The notes under the pieces: generated by a model | What the model saw: only the letters and a program-made list of their open reading frames with translations | The model's database searches: none | What the model was told of the DNA's origin: nothing | Program-made: the position numbers and the translations under genes | In this document: positions 17,530 to 26,111 of the stretch, piece after piece | Layout: every line of letters begins with the position of its first letter | Numbering within the stretch: position 1 is the stretch's first letter | Source of the DNA: Janibacter sp. Soil728 | GTDB taxonomy: Bacteria; Actinomycetota; Actinomycetes; Actinomycetales; Dermatophilaceae | Assembly (NCBI RefSeq): GCF_001428305.1 | Contig: NZ_LMRZ01000003.1 | Span: 320,225-384,224, forward strand | Reading direction: 5' to 3' | Length of the DNA stretch: 64,000 nucleotides

Positions 17530-18311
17530 TACCTGTCGTGCAGGGCCTCGACCAGAGCCGGCAGCACCTCGGCGGCCGGCTCGCGCACCACGTGGTGGCA
17601 CATGTCAGAGATCTCGCTCTCGTGCGGGTTGATCTCGATGACGGTCGCGCCCTCGGCGCGGGCCATCGCCGGGTACCCCGCGGCCGGGTAGACCAGACCC
17701 GACGTCCCGATCACGAGGACGACATCGCCCGGCTCGAGGGCTTCGACGGCCGTCTCGGTGGTCTCGACCGCCTGCTCGGGGAGCATCTCGCCGAACCACA
17801 CGACACCGGGACGCACGTCCCCTTCGCACAGCGGGCAGGTGGGTGGGTCGAGGCGCTCGACCGGCTCTTGCGGCAGCTCCACCTCGCCCTCGTAGGGGGT
17901 GCCGCACTCGCTGCACCGCGGCTCGAAGAGCGATCCGTGCAGGTGCGCTGCCACGCTCGACCCGGCGCGCTCGTGCAGGTCGTCGACATTCTGCGTCGAG
18001 ATCGTCACCTCTCGCAGTCGCGCCAGGTCGGCCAACGCGACGTGACCGGCGTTGGGGTCGACCCCGCGCACGAGCTGCATCCGCCACGCGTACCAGGCCC
18101 AGACGAAGGGCGGGTCCATCTGGAAGGCCTCGAGCGTCGCCAGCTGGGTGGGGTCGAAGGCCTCCCACAGCCCGGTCTGCGCGTCGCGGAAGGTCGGGAC
18201 CCCGGACTCCGCGCTCATCCCCGCGCCGGAGAGCACGAGGACCCGACGGGCACCCTGCAGCGCCGCGATGACCTCGTCGGGCACGGTGGTGGTCTGGTCG
18301 GTCGTCGTCAT
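17529..18311 (-). CDS. Sir2-family NAD-dependent protein deacylase
   Basis: Class III/U-type sirtuin of 260 residues. GAGMSAESGVPTFRD binds NAD, TQNVDDLHERAG carries the catalytic region with HLHGSL (catalytic His), and two CxxC pairs (CSEC and CPLC) form the zinc ribbon. GTSGLVYPAAG is the second NAD segment. It removes acyl groups from lysines using NAD. ATG at 18311 has GGAGGA 5 nt upstream and sits in an ATGA overlap with the tandem GNAT gene, so an acetyltransferase and a deacetylase are coupled, downstream of poxB. Confidence 0.93.
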   Translation of the reverse strand: MTTTDQTTTVPDEVIAALQGARRVLVLSGAGMSAESGVPTFRDAQTGLWEAFDPTQLATLEAFQMDPPFVWAWYAWRMQLVRGVDPNAGHVALADLARLREVTISTQNVDDLHERAGSSVAAHLHGSLFEPRCSECGTPYEGEVELPQEPVERLDPPTCPLCEGDVRPGVVWFGEMLPEQAVETTETAVEALEPGDVVLVIGTSGLVYPAAGYPAMARAEGATVIEINPHESEISDMCHHVVREPAAEVLPALVEALHDR

Positions 18312-19228
18312 GCGTCCTCCTGGGCTGGGCGGGAAGGGCGTTCGCGCACATCTTCGCAACTGTCGTCGGGAGGGGCGAGCTCGTAGAGCGCCCGGGTGCC
18401 CCGACTGCGGTACCCGAGGCGCTCGTAGAGCGAGCGCGCGGGGTTGTCGCAGCCGACGGCGAGCCACGCGGCCTCGGCCTCGTCGCGGGAGACCGCCGTG
18501 AGGGTCCGGGCGACGAGGTGCGCCCCGAGACCGTGGCCGCGCCACTGCGGGACGACACCGACCTCCTCGATCCACCCGTCCGAGACCGTGACGAAGCCGG
18601 CGACGTGGCCGCTGGAGTCCATCGCGACCCGGGAGTTCTCGGGCTGGAAGCCGCGCTGCTCGCGCAACCACCGGCCCCACGCACGCGACCTGCCCGCGTC
18701 GTAGCCGGGCTGATCACCGAAGGACGCCGCGTAGGCATGCTGGAAGGCCTCCGACGTGTCGTCGGTGAAGGGCAGGGTGACGATCCCCTCGGGGCGGCGG
18801 ACGAAGGGGATGTGCTTGAGCGAGTGGCGCATCACCGTCTCCGCGAAGACCCGGTGCAGGCCGAGCTCGGCGAAGAGCTCCTCCGCCTCGGGGCTCACCG
18901 AGTCCAGGACGAAGCGGACCTGGTCCCCGCTGTGCGCGACCAGCCAGTCGGCGAGCTCGCGCCCGATCCCGCGCCCCATCACGGCCGGGTCGACCAGGCC
19001 GGTCGCCGCGATCCCGCTGGCCCCGACCCGTCCGACCGCGGCTGCCGCCACGATGTCGCCGAGCTCGTCCCTGCCACTGATCGCCAGATCGGTGACGAAG
19101 GCCGAGCGCATGTGCTCCGGATCCGCCAGGTCGGGCAACCCGCCATCTCGCTCCAGGCAGGCCTCGCCGAGCCGGACGAGCGCGTCGAGGTCGTCCTCCG
19201 TGGTCGGTGACCACTGCAGCTGGCTCAC
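18308..19228 (-). CDS. Tandem-domain GNAT acetyltransferase
   Basis: A 306-residue protein with two GNAT folds. The first (1 to about 145) has the degraded loop GLVDPAVMGRGIGREL; the second (about 150-290) has VGVVPQWRGHGLGAHL, the Q/RxxGxG/A acetyl-CoA loop, and NPARSLYERLGYR. The two-fold layout resembles MshD mycothiol synthase, but the specific MshD sequence is not evident. It lies 4 nt after a DoxX gene and overlaps sir2, so it may acetylate a protein that the sirtuin deacetylates; substrate is inference. Confidence 0.82.
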   Translation of the reverse strand: MSQLQWSPTTEDDLDALVRLGEACLERDGGLPDLADPEHMRSAFVTDLAISGRDELGDIVAAAAVGRVGASGIAATGLVDPAVMGRGIGRELADWLVAHSGDQVRFVLDSVSPEAEELFAELGLHRVFAETVMRHSLKHIPFVRRPEGIVTLPFTDDTSEAFQHAYAASFGDQPGYDAGRSRAWGRWLREQRGFQPENSRVAMDSSGHVAGFVTVSDGWIEEVGVVPQWRGHGLGAHLVARTLTAVSRDEAEAAWLAVGCDNPARSLYERLGYRSRGTRALYELAPPDDSCEDVRERPSRPAQEDA

Positions 19229-19232
19229 CGGG

Positions 19233-19625
19233 TCACCCGCGGTGCGCAGCCCGCAGCGCGACCCGCACCAGGGGCCACTGCAGGGGCAACCGGGCGAGCG
19301 TGCCGGCGAAGACGCCCACGGCCTGCGGGGTGCGCTTGCGCTGCGCCCGTCGGCCGTGGTCGATGCTCATCTGGACATTGGCAGGGAAGACACCTGCCAG
19401 CAGGGCTGCGCTGGCCCACCCCGCGGCGGGTCGGGTCGTGGGGACGAGCAGCCCTGCGGCGCAAGCGATCTCAGCGACACCAGACGCCTTGACGAGCATC
19501 TGGCCGTGCTGGCGCAAGGGCGCAGGGACGATCGGCTCGAAGACCTGCGGGCGCACGAGGTGGATGACGCCCGAGGCGATGAAGAGGCCGGCGAGGCCGG
19601 CGGTCGGGAGGTCGGGGCGAGACAT
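19233..19625 (-). CDS. DoxX-family membrane protein
   Basis: A 130-residue, four-helix membrane protein: GLFIASGVIHLVRP, GVAEIACAAGLLVP and GVFPANVQMSID are the DoxX pattern. It lies 11 nt after poxB and 4 nt before the GNAT gene. DoxX proteins are membrane partners in quinone or thiol oxidation, so a link with the quinone-reducing pyruvate oxidase PoxB is plausible. Paralogue of the protein at 12488-12922. Confidence 0.78.
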   Translation of the reverse strand: MSRPDLPTAGLAGLFIASGVIHLVRPQVFEPIVPAPLRQHGQMLVKASGVAEIACAAGLLVPTTRPAAGWASAALLAGVFPANVQMSIDHGRRAQRKRTPQAVGVFAGTLARLPLQWPLVRVALRAAHRG

Positions 19626-19636
19626 GGGACTCCTTG

Positions 19637-21379
19637 TCAGAAGATCTGCCGCAGGTTGACCCGCGACAGGTCGAGCAGCTCGTCGCCACGGCCGGACATG
19701 ACCGTGCGCAGTGCGTAGAGGGTGAAGCCCTTGATCTGCTCCGCCGAGATCGCCGGCGGGATCGTCATCTCCTGGCGCTCGGTGACGACGTCGACGAGGG
19801 CGGGGCCGTCGTGCGCGAAGGCCGCGCGCAGGCTCCCTTCGAGGTCGGCGGACTCGGTCACCCGGAAGCCCTTGATGCCGCAGGCCTCGGCGACCTGTGA
19901 GAAGTCGGGGTTGTGCAGGTCGGTGCCGAACCCGGGCAGCCCGGCTGCCTTCATCTCCAGCTCGACGAAGTTGAGCGAGGAGTTGTTGAGCACCACGATC
20001 TTGATCGGCAGGTCGTGCTGACGCACGGTGAGCAGCTCTCCCATGAGCATGGCGAGCCCGCCATCACCACTCAACGTGACGACCTGCCGGTCGGGGAAGG
20101 CCAGCTGGGCGCCGATGGCCTGCGGGATGGCATTGGCCATCGAGCCGTGGATGAAGGACCCGATGAGCCGGCGGTCCCCGCGACACTCGAGATAACGCGC
20201 GGCGTAGACGACCGGCGAGCCGACGTCGGGGATGAAGACGGCGTCCTCAGAAGCGATCTCGTCGACGAGACGCGCGAGGTACTGGGGGTGGATCGGCTGG
20301 TCCTTCTTGCCGAAGATCCCCTTCCTGGGCGGCTGCGCCAGCTCGTCGAGCTTGTCTCGGGTCTTGGCGTAGTGCTTGACCGCGTCCTCGAGGTGCTTGC
20401 GGTCGGACGCCGGCTGCAGGAGCGGGAGCAGCGCCCGGATGGTGTCGCCGACGTCGCCGACGAGACCGAGGTCGAGTGGTACGCGGCGGCCGAGGTGCTC
20501 CCCGCGCAGGTCGACCTGGATGAACTTCGCACCCTCCGGGTAGAACTGGCGGTACGGGAAGTCGGTGCCGAGCATGAGGATGGTCTCGGCCTCCTCCATC
20601 GCGCGGTACCCGGACGCGAAGCCCAGCAGCCCGGTCAGGCCGACGTCGAAGGGGTTGTCCCCCTCGATCACCTGCTTGGAGCGAAGGGTGTGCACCACCG
20701 GTGCCGCAAGACGATCCGCGAGTGCGAGGACGTCGCCCTTGGCCCCGGCGGCGCCGGCACCCACGAGCAGGGTGGTGCGCCTGGAGGACGCGAGGAGCTG
20801 GGCGGCACGCTCGAGCTGGTCGGCCGCGGGCACGACTCTGGCACGGGCGCGCTCGATGATGGTGACGCGCTCGTCGACCGCCTCGGCCTGGGCCACCTCG
20901 CCGGGGACCACGAGGACCGCGACACCGCGCTCCTGGACGGCCGCACGCATCGCCGTCTGGAGCATGCGAGGCATCTGCGAGGGATCGGAGACCATCTCGC
21001 AGTAGACGCTGCACTCCTGGAAGAGGTTTTGCGGGTGGGTCTCCTGGAAGTACCCGCTGCCGATCTCCGCGCTGGGGATCTGCGCGGCGATCGCCAGGAC
21101 CGGCACGCGGCTGCGCTGGGCATCGAAGAGGCCGTTGATCAGGTGCAGGTTGCCGGGTCCGCAGCTGCCGAGGACGACGGCGAGGTCGCCGGTCAGCTCG
21201 GCGTCGGCCGCGGCGGCGAAGGCCCCCGACTCCTCGTGACGGACCAGGCGCCAGGTGATCGAGCCGTCCCGGCGCATGGCCTCGGTGAAGCCGTTGAGCG
21301 AGTCCCCGGGCACGCCGTACGCGCGGGTGACCCCGTTGGCCCTCAGCGTGGCGATGACATTGTCGGCAATCGTGCCCAT
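19637..21379 (-). CDS. poxB: Pyruvate dehydrogenase (quinone) / pyruvate oxidase
   Basis: ThDP- and FAD-dependent enzyme of 580 residues that oxidises pyruvate to acetate and CO2, passing electrons to membrane quinone. The pyrimidine domain begins GVTRAYGVPGDSLNG, with HEESGAFAAAADAELTG. The central FAD domain follows and the ThDP-binding motif is LSGDGGLAMLMGEL with VVLNNSSLNF. ATG at 21379 has GGAGT upstream; the frame stays open upstream but that part is not homologous. First gene of poxB-doxX-GNAT-sir2. Acetolactate synthase is excluded by the PoxB-specific N-terminus. Confidence 0.92.
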   Translation of the reverse strand: MGTIADNVIATLRANGVTRAYGVPGDSLNGFTEAMRRDGSITWRLVRHEESGAFAAAADAELTGDLAVVLGSCGPGNLHLINGLFDAQRSRVPVLAIAAQIPSAEIGSGYFQETHPQNLFQECSVYCEMVSDPSQMPRMLQTAMRAAVQERGVAVLVVPGEVAQAEAVDERVTIIERARARVVPAADQLERAAQLLASSRRTTLLVGAGAAGAKGDVLALADRLAAPVVHTLRSKQVIEGDNPFDVGLTGLLGFASGYRAMEEAETILMLGTDFPYRQFYPEGAKFIQVDLRGEHLGRRVPLDLGLVGDVGDTIRALLPLLQPASDRKHLEDAVKHYAKTRDKLDELAQPPRKGIFGKKDQPIHPQYLARLVDEIASEDAVFIPDVGSPVVYAARYLECRGDRRLIGSFIHGSMANAIPQAIGAQLAFPDRQVVTLSGDGGLAMLMGELLTVRQHDLPIKIVVLNNSSLNFVELEMKAAGLPGFGTDLHNPDFSQVAEACGIKGFRVTESADLEGSLRAAFAHDGPALVDVVTERQEMTIPPAISAEQIKGFTLYALRTVMSGRGDELLDLSRVNLRQIF

Positions 21380-21455
21380 GGTGACTCCTGACGACGGGGG
21401 TACCGGTCGCTTCCACGCTATCCCTCCCGCCGGAACCCGGTCATGCGCACGAGAG

Positions 21456-21512
21456 GCGCATCTCCATGAGGTCGTGCTCCGAACCCACACGCCCTCAAGG
21501 TCGTGGGCACCG
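21456..21512. repeat. Two CTCC-TGAGGTCGTG repeat units, poxB/qor gap
   Basis: GCGCATCTCCATGAGGTCGT (21456-21475) and the degenerate ACGCCCTCAAGGTCGTGGGC (21490-21509) are about 33 bp apart. Related units occur at 38319-38370. Both loci lie 50-100 bp upstream of a plus-strand gene, so they may be regulatory. Confidence 0.4.
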
Positions 21513-21560
21513 GGCTGGCAGAGTATGGAAGGAGTGACCCCGACCGAGAGGAGCGCACCG

Positions 21561-22532
21561 ATGCGCGCCGTGTACGCCGAGAGCATCAACCCGCAGGACC
21601 CGCTGGCCGGACTGGTGGTCGGTGAGCGACCCGCCCCGGTCGCCCCCGAGGGCTGGGCCACGGTGACCGTCAAGGCCGCCGCGCTCAACCACCACGACGT
21701 CTGGTCGCTGCGCGGCCAGGGCCTGGGTGCCGACGCCCTCCCGATGATCCTCGGCTGCGACGCGGCCGGCATCGACGAGGACGGCAACGAGGTCGTCGTC
21801 CACGCGGTCATCAACGACCCGGCGTTCACCGGGGCCGACGAGACGACCGACCCGCGCCGCTCCCTGCTCTCGGAGCGCTACCAGGGCACCTTCGCCGACA
21901 CGGTCGTCGTCCCCCGCCGCAACCTCGTCCCCAAGCCCGAGGGCCTGAGCATGGTCGAGGCCGCGTGCCTCCCCACGGCCTGGCTCACCGCGTACCGGAT
22001 GCTCTTCGTCCGCGGGGCGATGCGTCCCGGCGAGAGCGTGCTCGTCCAGGGCGTCGGCGGTGGCGTCTCGACCGCGCTCATCACCCTGGCGCGCGCGGCC
22101 GGGCTACGGGTGTACGCCAGCTCCCGCAGCGAGGCCAAGCGCGCCCGCGCCCTCGAGCTCGGCGCCCACGAGGTCTTTGCCACCGGTGAGCGGCTGCCGG
22201 TCAAGGTCGACGCCGTCATGGAGACGGTCGGCCAGGCCACCTGGACGCACTCGATCCGCGCCCTGCGCCCCGGCGGTCGCATCGTCATCGCCGGCACCAC
22301 GAGCGGGCCCAAGCCCGACGACGCCGAGCTGACGCGCATCTTCTTCCTCCAGCTGAGCGTCATCGGCTCGACGATGGGCACGCGCGACGAGCTCGACTCC
22401 CTCGTGCAGATGCTCCACTCGACCGGCACGCGCCCGCTGGTCCACGCCGAGCTGCCCTTGGACCAGGCCCGCGACGGGTTCGCCCAGATGATCGACGGCG
22501 ACCACGTGGGCAAGATCGTCTTCACCCTCTGA
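21561..22532 (+). CDS. Zinc-independent quinone oxidoreductase-like dehydrogenase (MDR)
   Basis: Medium-chain reductase of 323 residues. The N-terminal GroES-like domain has ALNHHDVWSLRGQG and GCDAAGIDEDG; the NADPH-binding Rossmann loop is VLVQGVGGGVSTALI near residue 155. Structural-zinc cysteines are absent. ATG at 21561 has GAGGAG 7 nt upstream. Family members reduce quinones or enals with NADPH, or act on alcohols; substrate unknown. It is divergent from poxB across a 180-bp gap. Confidence 0.85.
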   Translation: MRAVYAESINPQDPLAGLVVGERPAPVAPEGWATVTVKAAALNHHDVWSLRGQGLGADALPMILGCDAAGIDEDGNEVVVHAVINDPAFTGADETTDPRRSLLSERYQGTFADTVVVPRRNLVPKPEGLSMVEAACLPTAWLTAYRMLFVRGAMRPGESVLVQGVGGGVSTALITLARAAGLRVYASSRSEAKRARALELGAHEVFATGERLPVKVDAVMETVGQATWTHSIRALRPGGRIVIAGTTSGPKPDDAELTRIFFLQLSVIGSTMGTRDELDSLVQMLHSTGTRPLVHAELPLDQARDGFAQMIDGDHVGKIVFTL

Positions 22533-22542
22533 GAGGCATCGC

Positions 22543-22581
22543 TGACACCTCGACCCCGCCGCGAGCGGGGTCGAGGTGTCA
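22543..22581. terminator. Bidirectional terminator after the MDR gene
   Basis: Perfect 17-bp stem: TGACACCTCGACCCCGC (22543-22559) pairs with 22565-22581 around the 5-nt loop CGCGA. It lies between two convergent genes. Confidence 0.85.
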
Positions 22582-22590
22582 GAAGAGGTG

Positions 22591-23436
22591 TCAGAAGAGG
22601 ATCGTCGAGAAGGTCCCGACGCGCTCCATGCCGATGCGTCGGTAGGTCGCCAGCGCCGGCGCGTTGAAGTCGTTGACGTAGAGCGTGGCCAGCGGCGCGT
22701 GGTCGATCATCGACTGCTCGAGGGCCGCGGCCATCATCGGCGCGGCGAGACCCTGCCCGCGCAGCTCCGGGCTCAGCCACACCCCTTGGATCTGGCAGGC
22801 CCCGAGCGCCACCGACCCGACGTCGGCCTTGAAGATCACCCGACCGCCCTCGATGACGACATAGGTCCGACCGGCGCGGACGAGCCGCCAGATCGAGTCG
22901 CGGTAGAAGGCGGGGCTGCCGGTGTAGGGCCGGTACCCGATCTCCTGGGTGAACATGTGCTCCGCGGCAGGCAGCACGAGGTCGACCTCGTCGAGGGTGG
23001 CGGGGCGTACGCGCGGGTCGAGTCGGATGCCCAGCTGTGAGGGTGGCGTGTGCGATGCCAGCAGCGGCTGCTCACCCCGGATGGTCCGCGGCGCAGGGAA
23101 GTCGCCACCTGCTGCCCGCCACAGCCCGTGCACCTCCTCGCGCGGTCCGAGGAAGGACGCGGAGCGGCGGCGCACCTTGCGCACCTGTGCCGCGAGCGCC
23201 GCCCAGCTCGCGGGCGTGGTCGCCACCGGTACGACATTGGCGAGGGTCCACACGAGAGCCTCCAGCTCACCGTCGTCGAACCAGCCGTAGGCCGCGGAGG
23301 AGCCGGCGCCGAGACCGCCGTCGAGGATGCGGCTGGCGACGAAGACGTGGGACGCGGGATCGCGCGCGCACAGGTCCAGGGCGGCATCGACATCGTCGGG
23401 GCCCAGGAGCCGGGTGGGTTGGCGGGTGCGCAGCAC
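22591..23436 (-). CDS. DUF4081/GNAT-family acetyltransferase
   Basis: A 281-residue protein with an N-terminal DUF4081-like domain (LLGPDDVDAALDLCARDP through about residue 120) and a C-terminal GNAT domain with IQGVWLSPELRGQGLAAPMM and ATYRRIGMERVG. This gene commonly sits next to ispG in actinobacteria, as here. Family members are presumed N-acetyltransferases; the substrate is not known. It ends just after the strong terminator. Confidence 0.85.
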   Translation of the reverse strand: MLRTRQPTRLLGPDDVDAALDLCARDPASHVFVASRILDGGLGAGSSAAYGWFDDGELEALVWTLANVVPVATTPASWAALAAQVRKVRRRSASFLGPREEVHGLWRAAGGDFPAPRTIRGEQPLLASHTPPSQLGIRLDPRVRPATLDEVDLVLPAAEHMFTQEIGYRPYTGSPAFYRDSIWRLVRAGRTYVVIEGGRVIFKADVGSVALGACQIQGVWLSPELRGQGLAAPMMAAALEQSMIDHAPLATLYVNDFNAPALATYRRIGMERVGTFSTILF

Positions 23437-23472
23437 CCCTCCAGACTAGTGAGCGAGCAGCGCGGCGGGTGG

Positions 23473-23494
23473 CGAAGGGGGGTGCCCCCCTTCG
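23473..23494. terminator. ispG terminator made of an inverted CGAAGGG pair
   Basis: CGAAGGGGGG (23473-23482) and CCCCCCTTCG (23485-23494) form a perfect 10-bp stem around TG, 2 nt past the ispG stop. Confidence 0.65.
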
Positions 23495-23496
23495 TC

Positions 23497-24654
23497 CTAG
23501 CCGACCGAGACGGTCGCGCCGGACTCCTCGCCGTCGAGCGGCTCGCCCATCTCCTCGGCGAGGCGCATGGCCTCCTCGATGAGGGTCTCGACGATCTGGC
23601 TCTCGGGCACGGTCTTGATGACCTCGCCCTTGACGAAGATCTGGCCCTTGCCGTTGCCGGAGGCGACACCGAGGTCGGCCTCGCGGGCCTCGCCCGGTCC
23701 GTTGACGACGCAGCCCATGACGGCGACGCGCAGGGGCACGGTCATGCCCTCGAGCCCGGCGGTGACCTCCTCGGCGAGCTTGTAGACGTCGACCTGCGCA
23801 CGGCCACAGCTGGGGCAGGAGACGATCTCGAGCTTGCGCGGGCGCAGGCCGAGGGACTGCAGGATCTGCTGGCCGACCTTGATCTCCTCGACCGGCGGGG
23901 CGGAGAGGGAGACGCGGATGGTGTCCCCGATGCCGCGGCTGAGCAGCGCACCGAAGGCGGTCGCGGACTTGATCGTGCCCTGGAAGGCGGGCCCGGCCTC
24001 GGTGACACCGAGGTGCAGCGGCCAGTCACCGGCCTCGGCGAGCAGCTCGTAGGCGCGCACCATGATCACGGGGTCGTTGTGCTTGACCGAGATCTTGAAG
24101 TCGTGGAAGCCGTGCTCCTCGAAGAGTCCGGCCTCCCACACGGCCGACTCGACGAGAGCCTCGGGGGTGGCCCTGCCGTACTTCTCCAGCAGTCGCTTGT
24201 CGAGGCTGCCGGCGTTGACGCCGATGCGGATCGAGGTGCCGTGGTCCTTGGCCGCCTTGGCGATCTCCTTGATCTGGTCGTCGAACTTGCGGATGTTGCC
24301 GGGGTTGACCCGCACCGCTGCGCAGCCGGCCTCGATGGCCGCGAAGACGTACTTGGGCTGGAAGTGGATGTCGGCGATGACCGGGATCTGGCTGTGCTGG
24401 GCGATCTCGGCGAGCGCGTCGGCGTCATCCTGGCTGGGGCAGGCCACGCGCACGATGTCGCAGCCGGCGGCGGTGAGCTCGGCGATCTGCTGCAGCGTCG
24501 TGTTGACGTCGGACGTCAGCGTCGTCGTCATCGATTGCACCGAGATCGGCGACTCACTACCGACGCCGACCGAGCCGACCTTGATCTGGCGGGTGGGACG
24601 ACGGGGTGCGAGGACCGGGGCCGGAGCCTTGGGCATACCGAGGGAGACGCTCAT
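23497..24654 (-). CDS. ispG: 4-hydroxy-3-methylbut-2-enyl diphosphate synthase
   Basis: Actinobacterial IspG (GcpE) of 385 residues that converts MEcPP to HMBPP with a [4Fe-4S] cluster. The TIM-barrel part carries [18 protein letters not shown] and [15 protein letters not shown]-like [13 protein letters not shown]; the cluster ligands are in [11 protein letters not shown] and [15 protein letters not shown] at 24654 aligns with the usual MxVxLGMP start; an ATG 9 nt upstream is in frame. Transcribed in the order dxr-rseP-ispG, the conserved MEP/protease block. Confidence 0.95.
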   Translation of the reverse strand: MSVSLGMPKAPAPVLAPRRPTRQIKVGSVGVGSESPISVQSMTTTLTSDVNTTLQQIAELTAAGCDIVRVACPSQDDADALAEIAQHSQIPVIADIHFQPKYVFAAIEAGCAAVRVNPGNIRKFDDQIKEIAKAAKDHGTSIRIGVNAGSLDKRLLEKYGRATPEALVESAVWEAGLFEEHGFHDFKISVKHNDPVIMVRAYELLAEAGDWPLHLGVTEAGPAFQGTIKSATAFGALLSRGIGDTIRVSLSAPPVEEIKVGQQILQSLGLRPRKLEIVSCPSCGRAQVDVYKLAEEVTAGLEGMTVPLRVAVMGCVVNGPGEAREADLGVASGNGKGQIFVKGEVIKTVPESQIVETLIEEAMRLAEEMGEPLDGEESGATVSVG

Positions 24655-24700
24655 GCCTCCCATTATGCGGCCTCTGGCCTGAGCGCTCGCTGTGGACCCG

Positions 24701-26035
24701 CTAGGTCAGCCTGACCGGCTTGACGATGTCGGCGTAGACGAGCAGCAGGGTCATGCCGATGAAGGCCAGCGCGACGACATAGGCCAGCGGCATCGCCTTG
24801 GCCACGTCGACGGGGCCGGGGTCGGGCAGGCCACGCAGCCTGGCCCAGCCCTTCTTGATCCCCTCCCACAACGCGCCGGCGACGTGGCCGCCGTCGAGCG
24901 GGAGGAGAGGGACGGTGTTGAAGGCGAAGAGGACGAGGTTGAGCGAACCCAGGAGGGTCAGCAGGAGGATCGCCTTGTCCCCCGCGTCACCGAAGATGTC
25001 GGAGCTGGCGACCTCACCGGCGATCCGGCCGACACCGACCACGGACATCGGTCCGTTGGGGTCGCGCTCGCTGCTGCCGAAGGCCGCCTCGGCGACGCCC
25101 ACGAGCTTCTGCGGGATCTTGACGAGGAGCTCGTAGGTGGCGCCGACCTGGTCCCCGAAGAGTCCCGGGACCGCGGTGATCGGCTGCTTCTGCATCTCGA
25201 CGCTGCCGGAGGCGCCGAGGAAGCCCGCCCGCTCGGTGCGGACTGCTCCCTTCGCGTCCTTCTCCGGCTGGCCGTCGTCGCCGTAGACCGGCATGTTGAG
25301 CACGATCGGGTCGGCGGTGAGCTTCTTGGTCGACCCGTCGCGGTCGACCGCCATCGTCAGCGGCTTGTCGAGGTTGGCCCGGATCGCCATGCGCACATCG
25401 GTCCAGGACTCCACCGGGGTGCCGTTGATCGCGGTGATCTTGTCGCCGGGCTTGAGGCCAGCCGCGTTGGCGGGGGCCACGGGCATGTCGGCGGTGCAGG
25501 TGTTGGCCGCCTGCTGGCCCATCTGCTGGATGTCGACGCACTCGTTGACCGAGGAGATCGTCGGGGTCGTGACGGCCACACCGTGGAGGGTGAAGATGCC
25601 GGTGAAGAGGACGAGCGCGATGAGCAGGTTCATCACCGGTCCGCCGAGCATGATGATGATGCGCTTCCAGATGGGCAGCTGGAAGAACATCCGACCGTCG
25701 TCGCCGGGCTGCACCTCTTCGAGGCTCTGCTGGCGGGCCTCCTCGACGAGCTGGCTCATCCGGCCGGTGCTGGAGGAGCGCATCGTGCCCTCGGCCTGGT
25801 CCTTGGCGGGAGGGAACATGCCGATCATCCGGATGTACCCACCCAGAGGGATCGCCTTGACCCCGTACTCGGTCTCACCGCGGCGGCGCGACCAGATCGT
25901 CGGCCCGAAGCCGACCATGTACTGCGGCACCCGGACGCCGAACTTCTTGGCCGGCACGAGGTGGCCGATCTCGTGCAGTGCGATCGACAGACCGATCCCA
26001 AGCACGGCGAGAAGGACCCCCAGCACGTAGAGCAT
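24701..26035 (-). CDS. rseP: Site-2 intramembrane zinc protease (Rip1/RseP type)
   Basis: Membrane M50 protease of 444 residues. The zinc motif HEIGH lies at residues 21-25 in the first helix. The second ligand region is [14 protein letters not shown] (NPDG-like position) followed by [21 protein letters not shown]-like domain with [18 protein letters not shown] lies between. Known role: cleavage of anti-sigma factors and other membrane proteins in regulated intramembrane proteolysis. It sits between dxr and ispG as in most actinobacteria. Confidence 0.94.
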   Translation of the reverse strand: MLYVLGVLLAVLGIGLSIALHEIGHLVPAKKFGVRVPQYMVGFGPTIWSRRRGETEYGVKAIPLGGYIRMIGMFPPAKDQAEGTMRSSSTGRMSQLVEEARQQSLEEVQPGDDGRMFFQLPIWKRIIIMLGGPVMNLLIALVLFTGIFTLHGVAVTTPTISSVNECVDIQQMGQQAANTCTADMPVAPANAAGLKPGDKITAINGTPVESWTDVRMAIRANLDKPLTMAVDRDGSTKKLTADPIVLNMPVYGDDGQPEKDAKGAVRTERAGFLGASGSVEMQKQPITAVPGLFGDQVGATYELLVKIPQKLVGVAEAAFGSSERDPNGPMSVVGVGRIAGEVASSDIFGDAGDKAILLLTLLGSLNLVLFAFNTVPLLPLDGGHVAGALWEGIKKGWARLRGLPDPGPVDVAKAMPLAYVVALAFIGMTLLLVYADIVKPVRLT

Positions 26036-26074
26036 GAAGAAATGATCTCACGGTGACCTGACAGTTCCCTCCCC

Positions 26075-26108
26075 TTCGTCTGCATTCCCCTAGGGCAATG
26101 CAGACGAA
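26075..26108. repeat. TGCATT...AATGCA palindromic element, variant copy
   Basis: TTCGTCTGCATT-CCCCTAGGGC-AATGCAGACGAA is a 34-bp palindrome with one mismatch. Its core matches the other copies at 20 of 22 positions and it shares the downstream GCAGACSAACGGTCA flank with the copy at 27962. It begins 3 nt past the dxr stop. Confidence 0.75.
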
Positions 26109-26111
26109 CGG

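Noticed and set aside
21380-21829. 150-residue N-terminal extension of PoxB
   Set aside because: The PoxB family starts at GTIADNVIATL, the extension runs antisense into the oxidoreductase gene, and ATG 21379 has a ribosome site.
24655-24663. Upstream ATG as the ispG start
   Set aside because: It adds only GG before the normal MxVxLGMP start. The difference is three codons and cannot be decided by sequence alone; the family alignment favours 24654.
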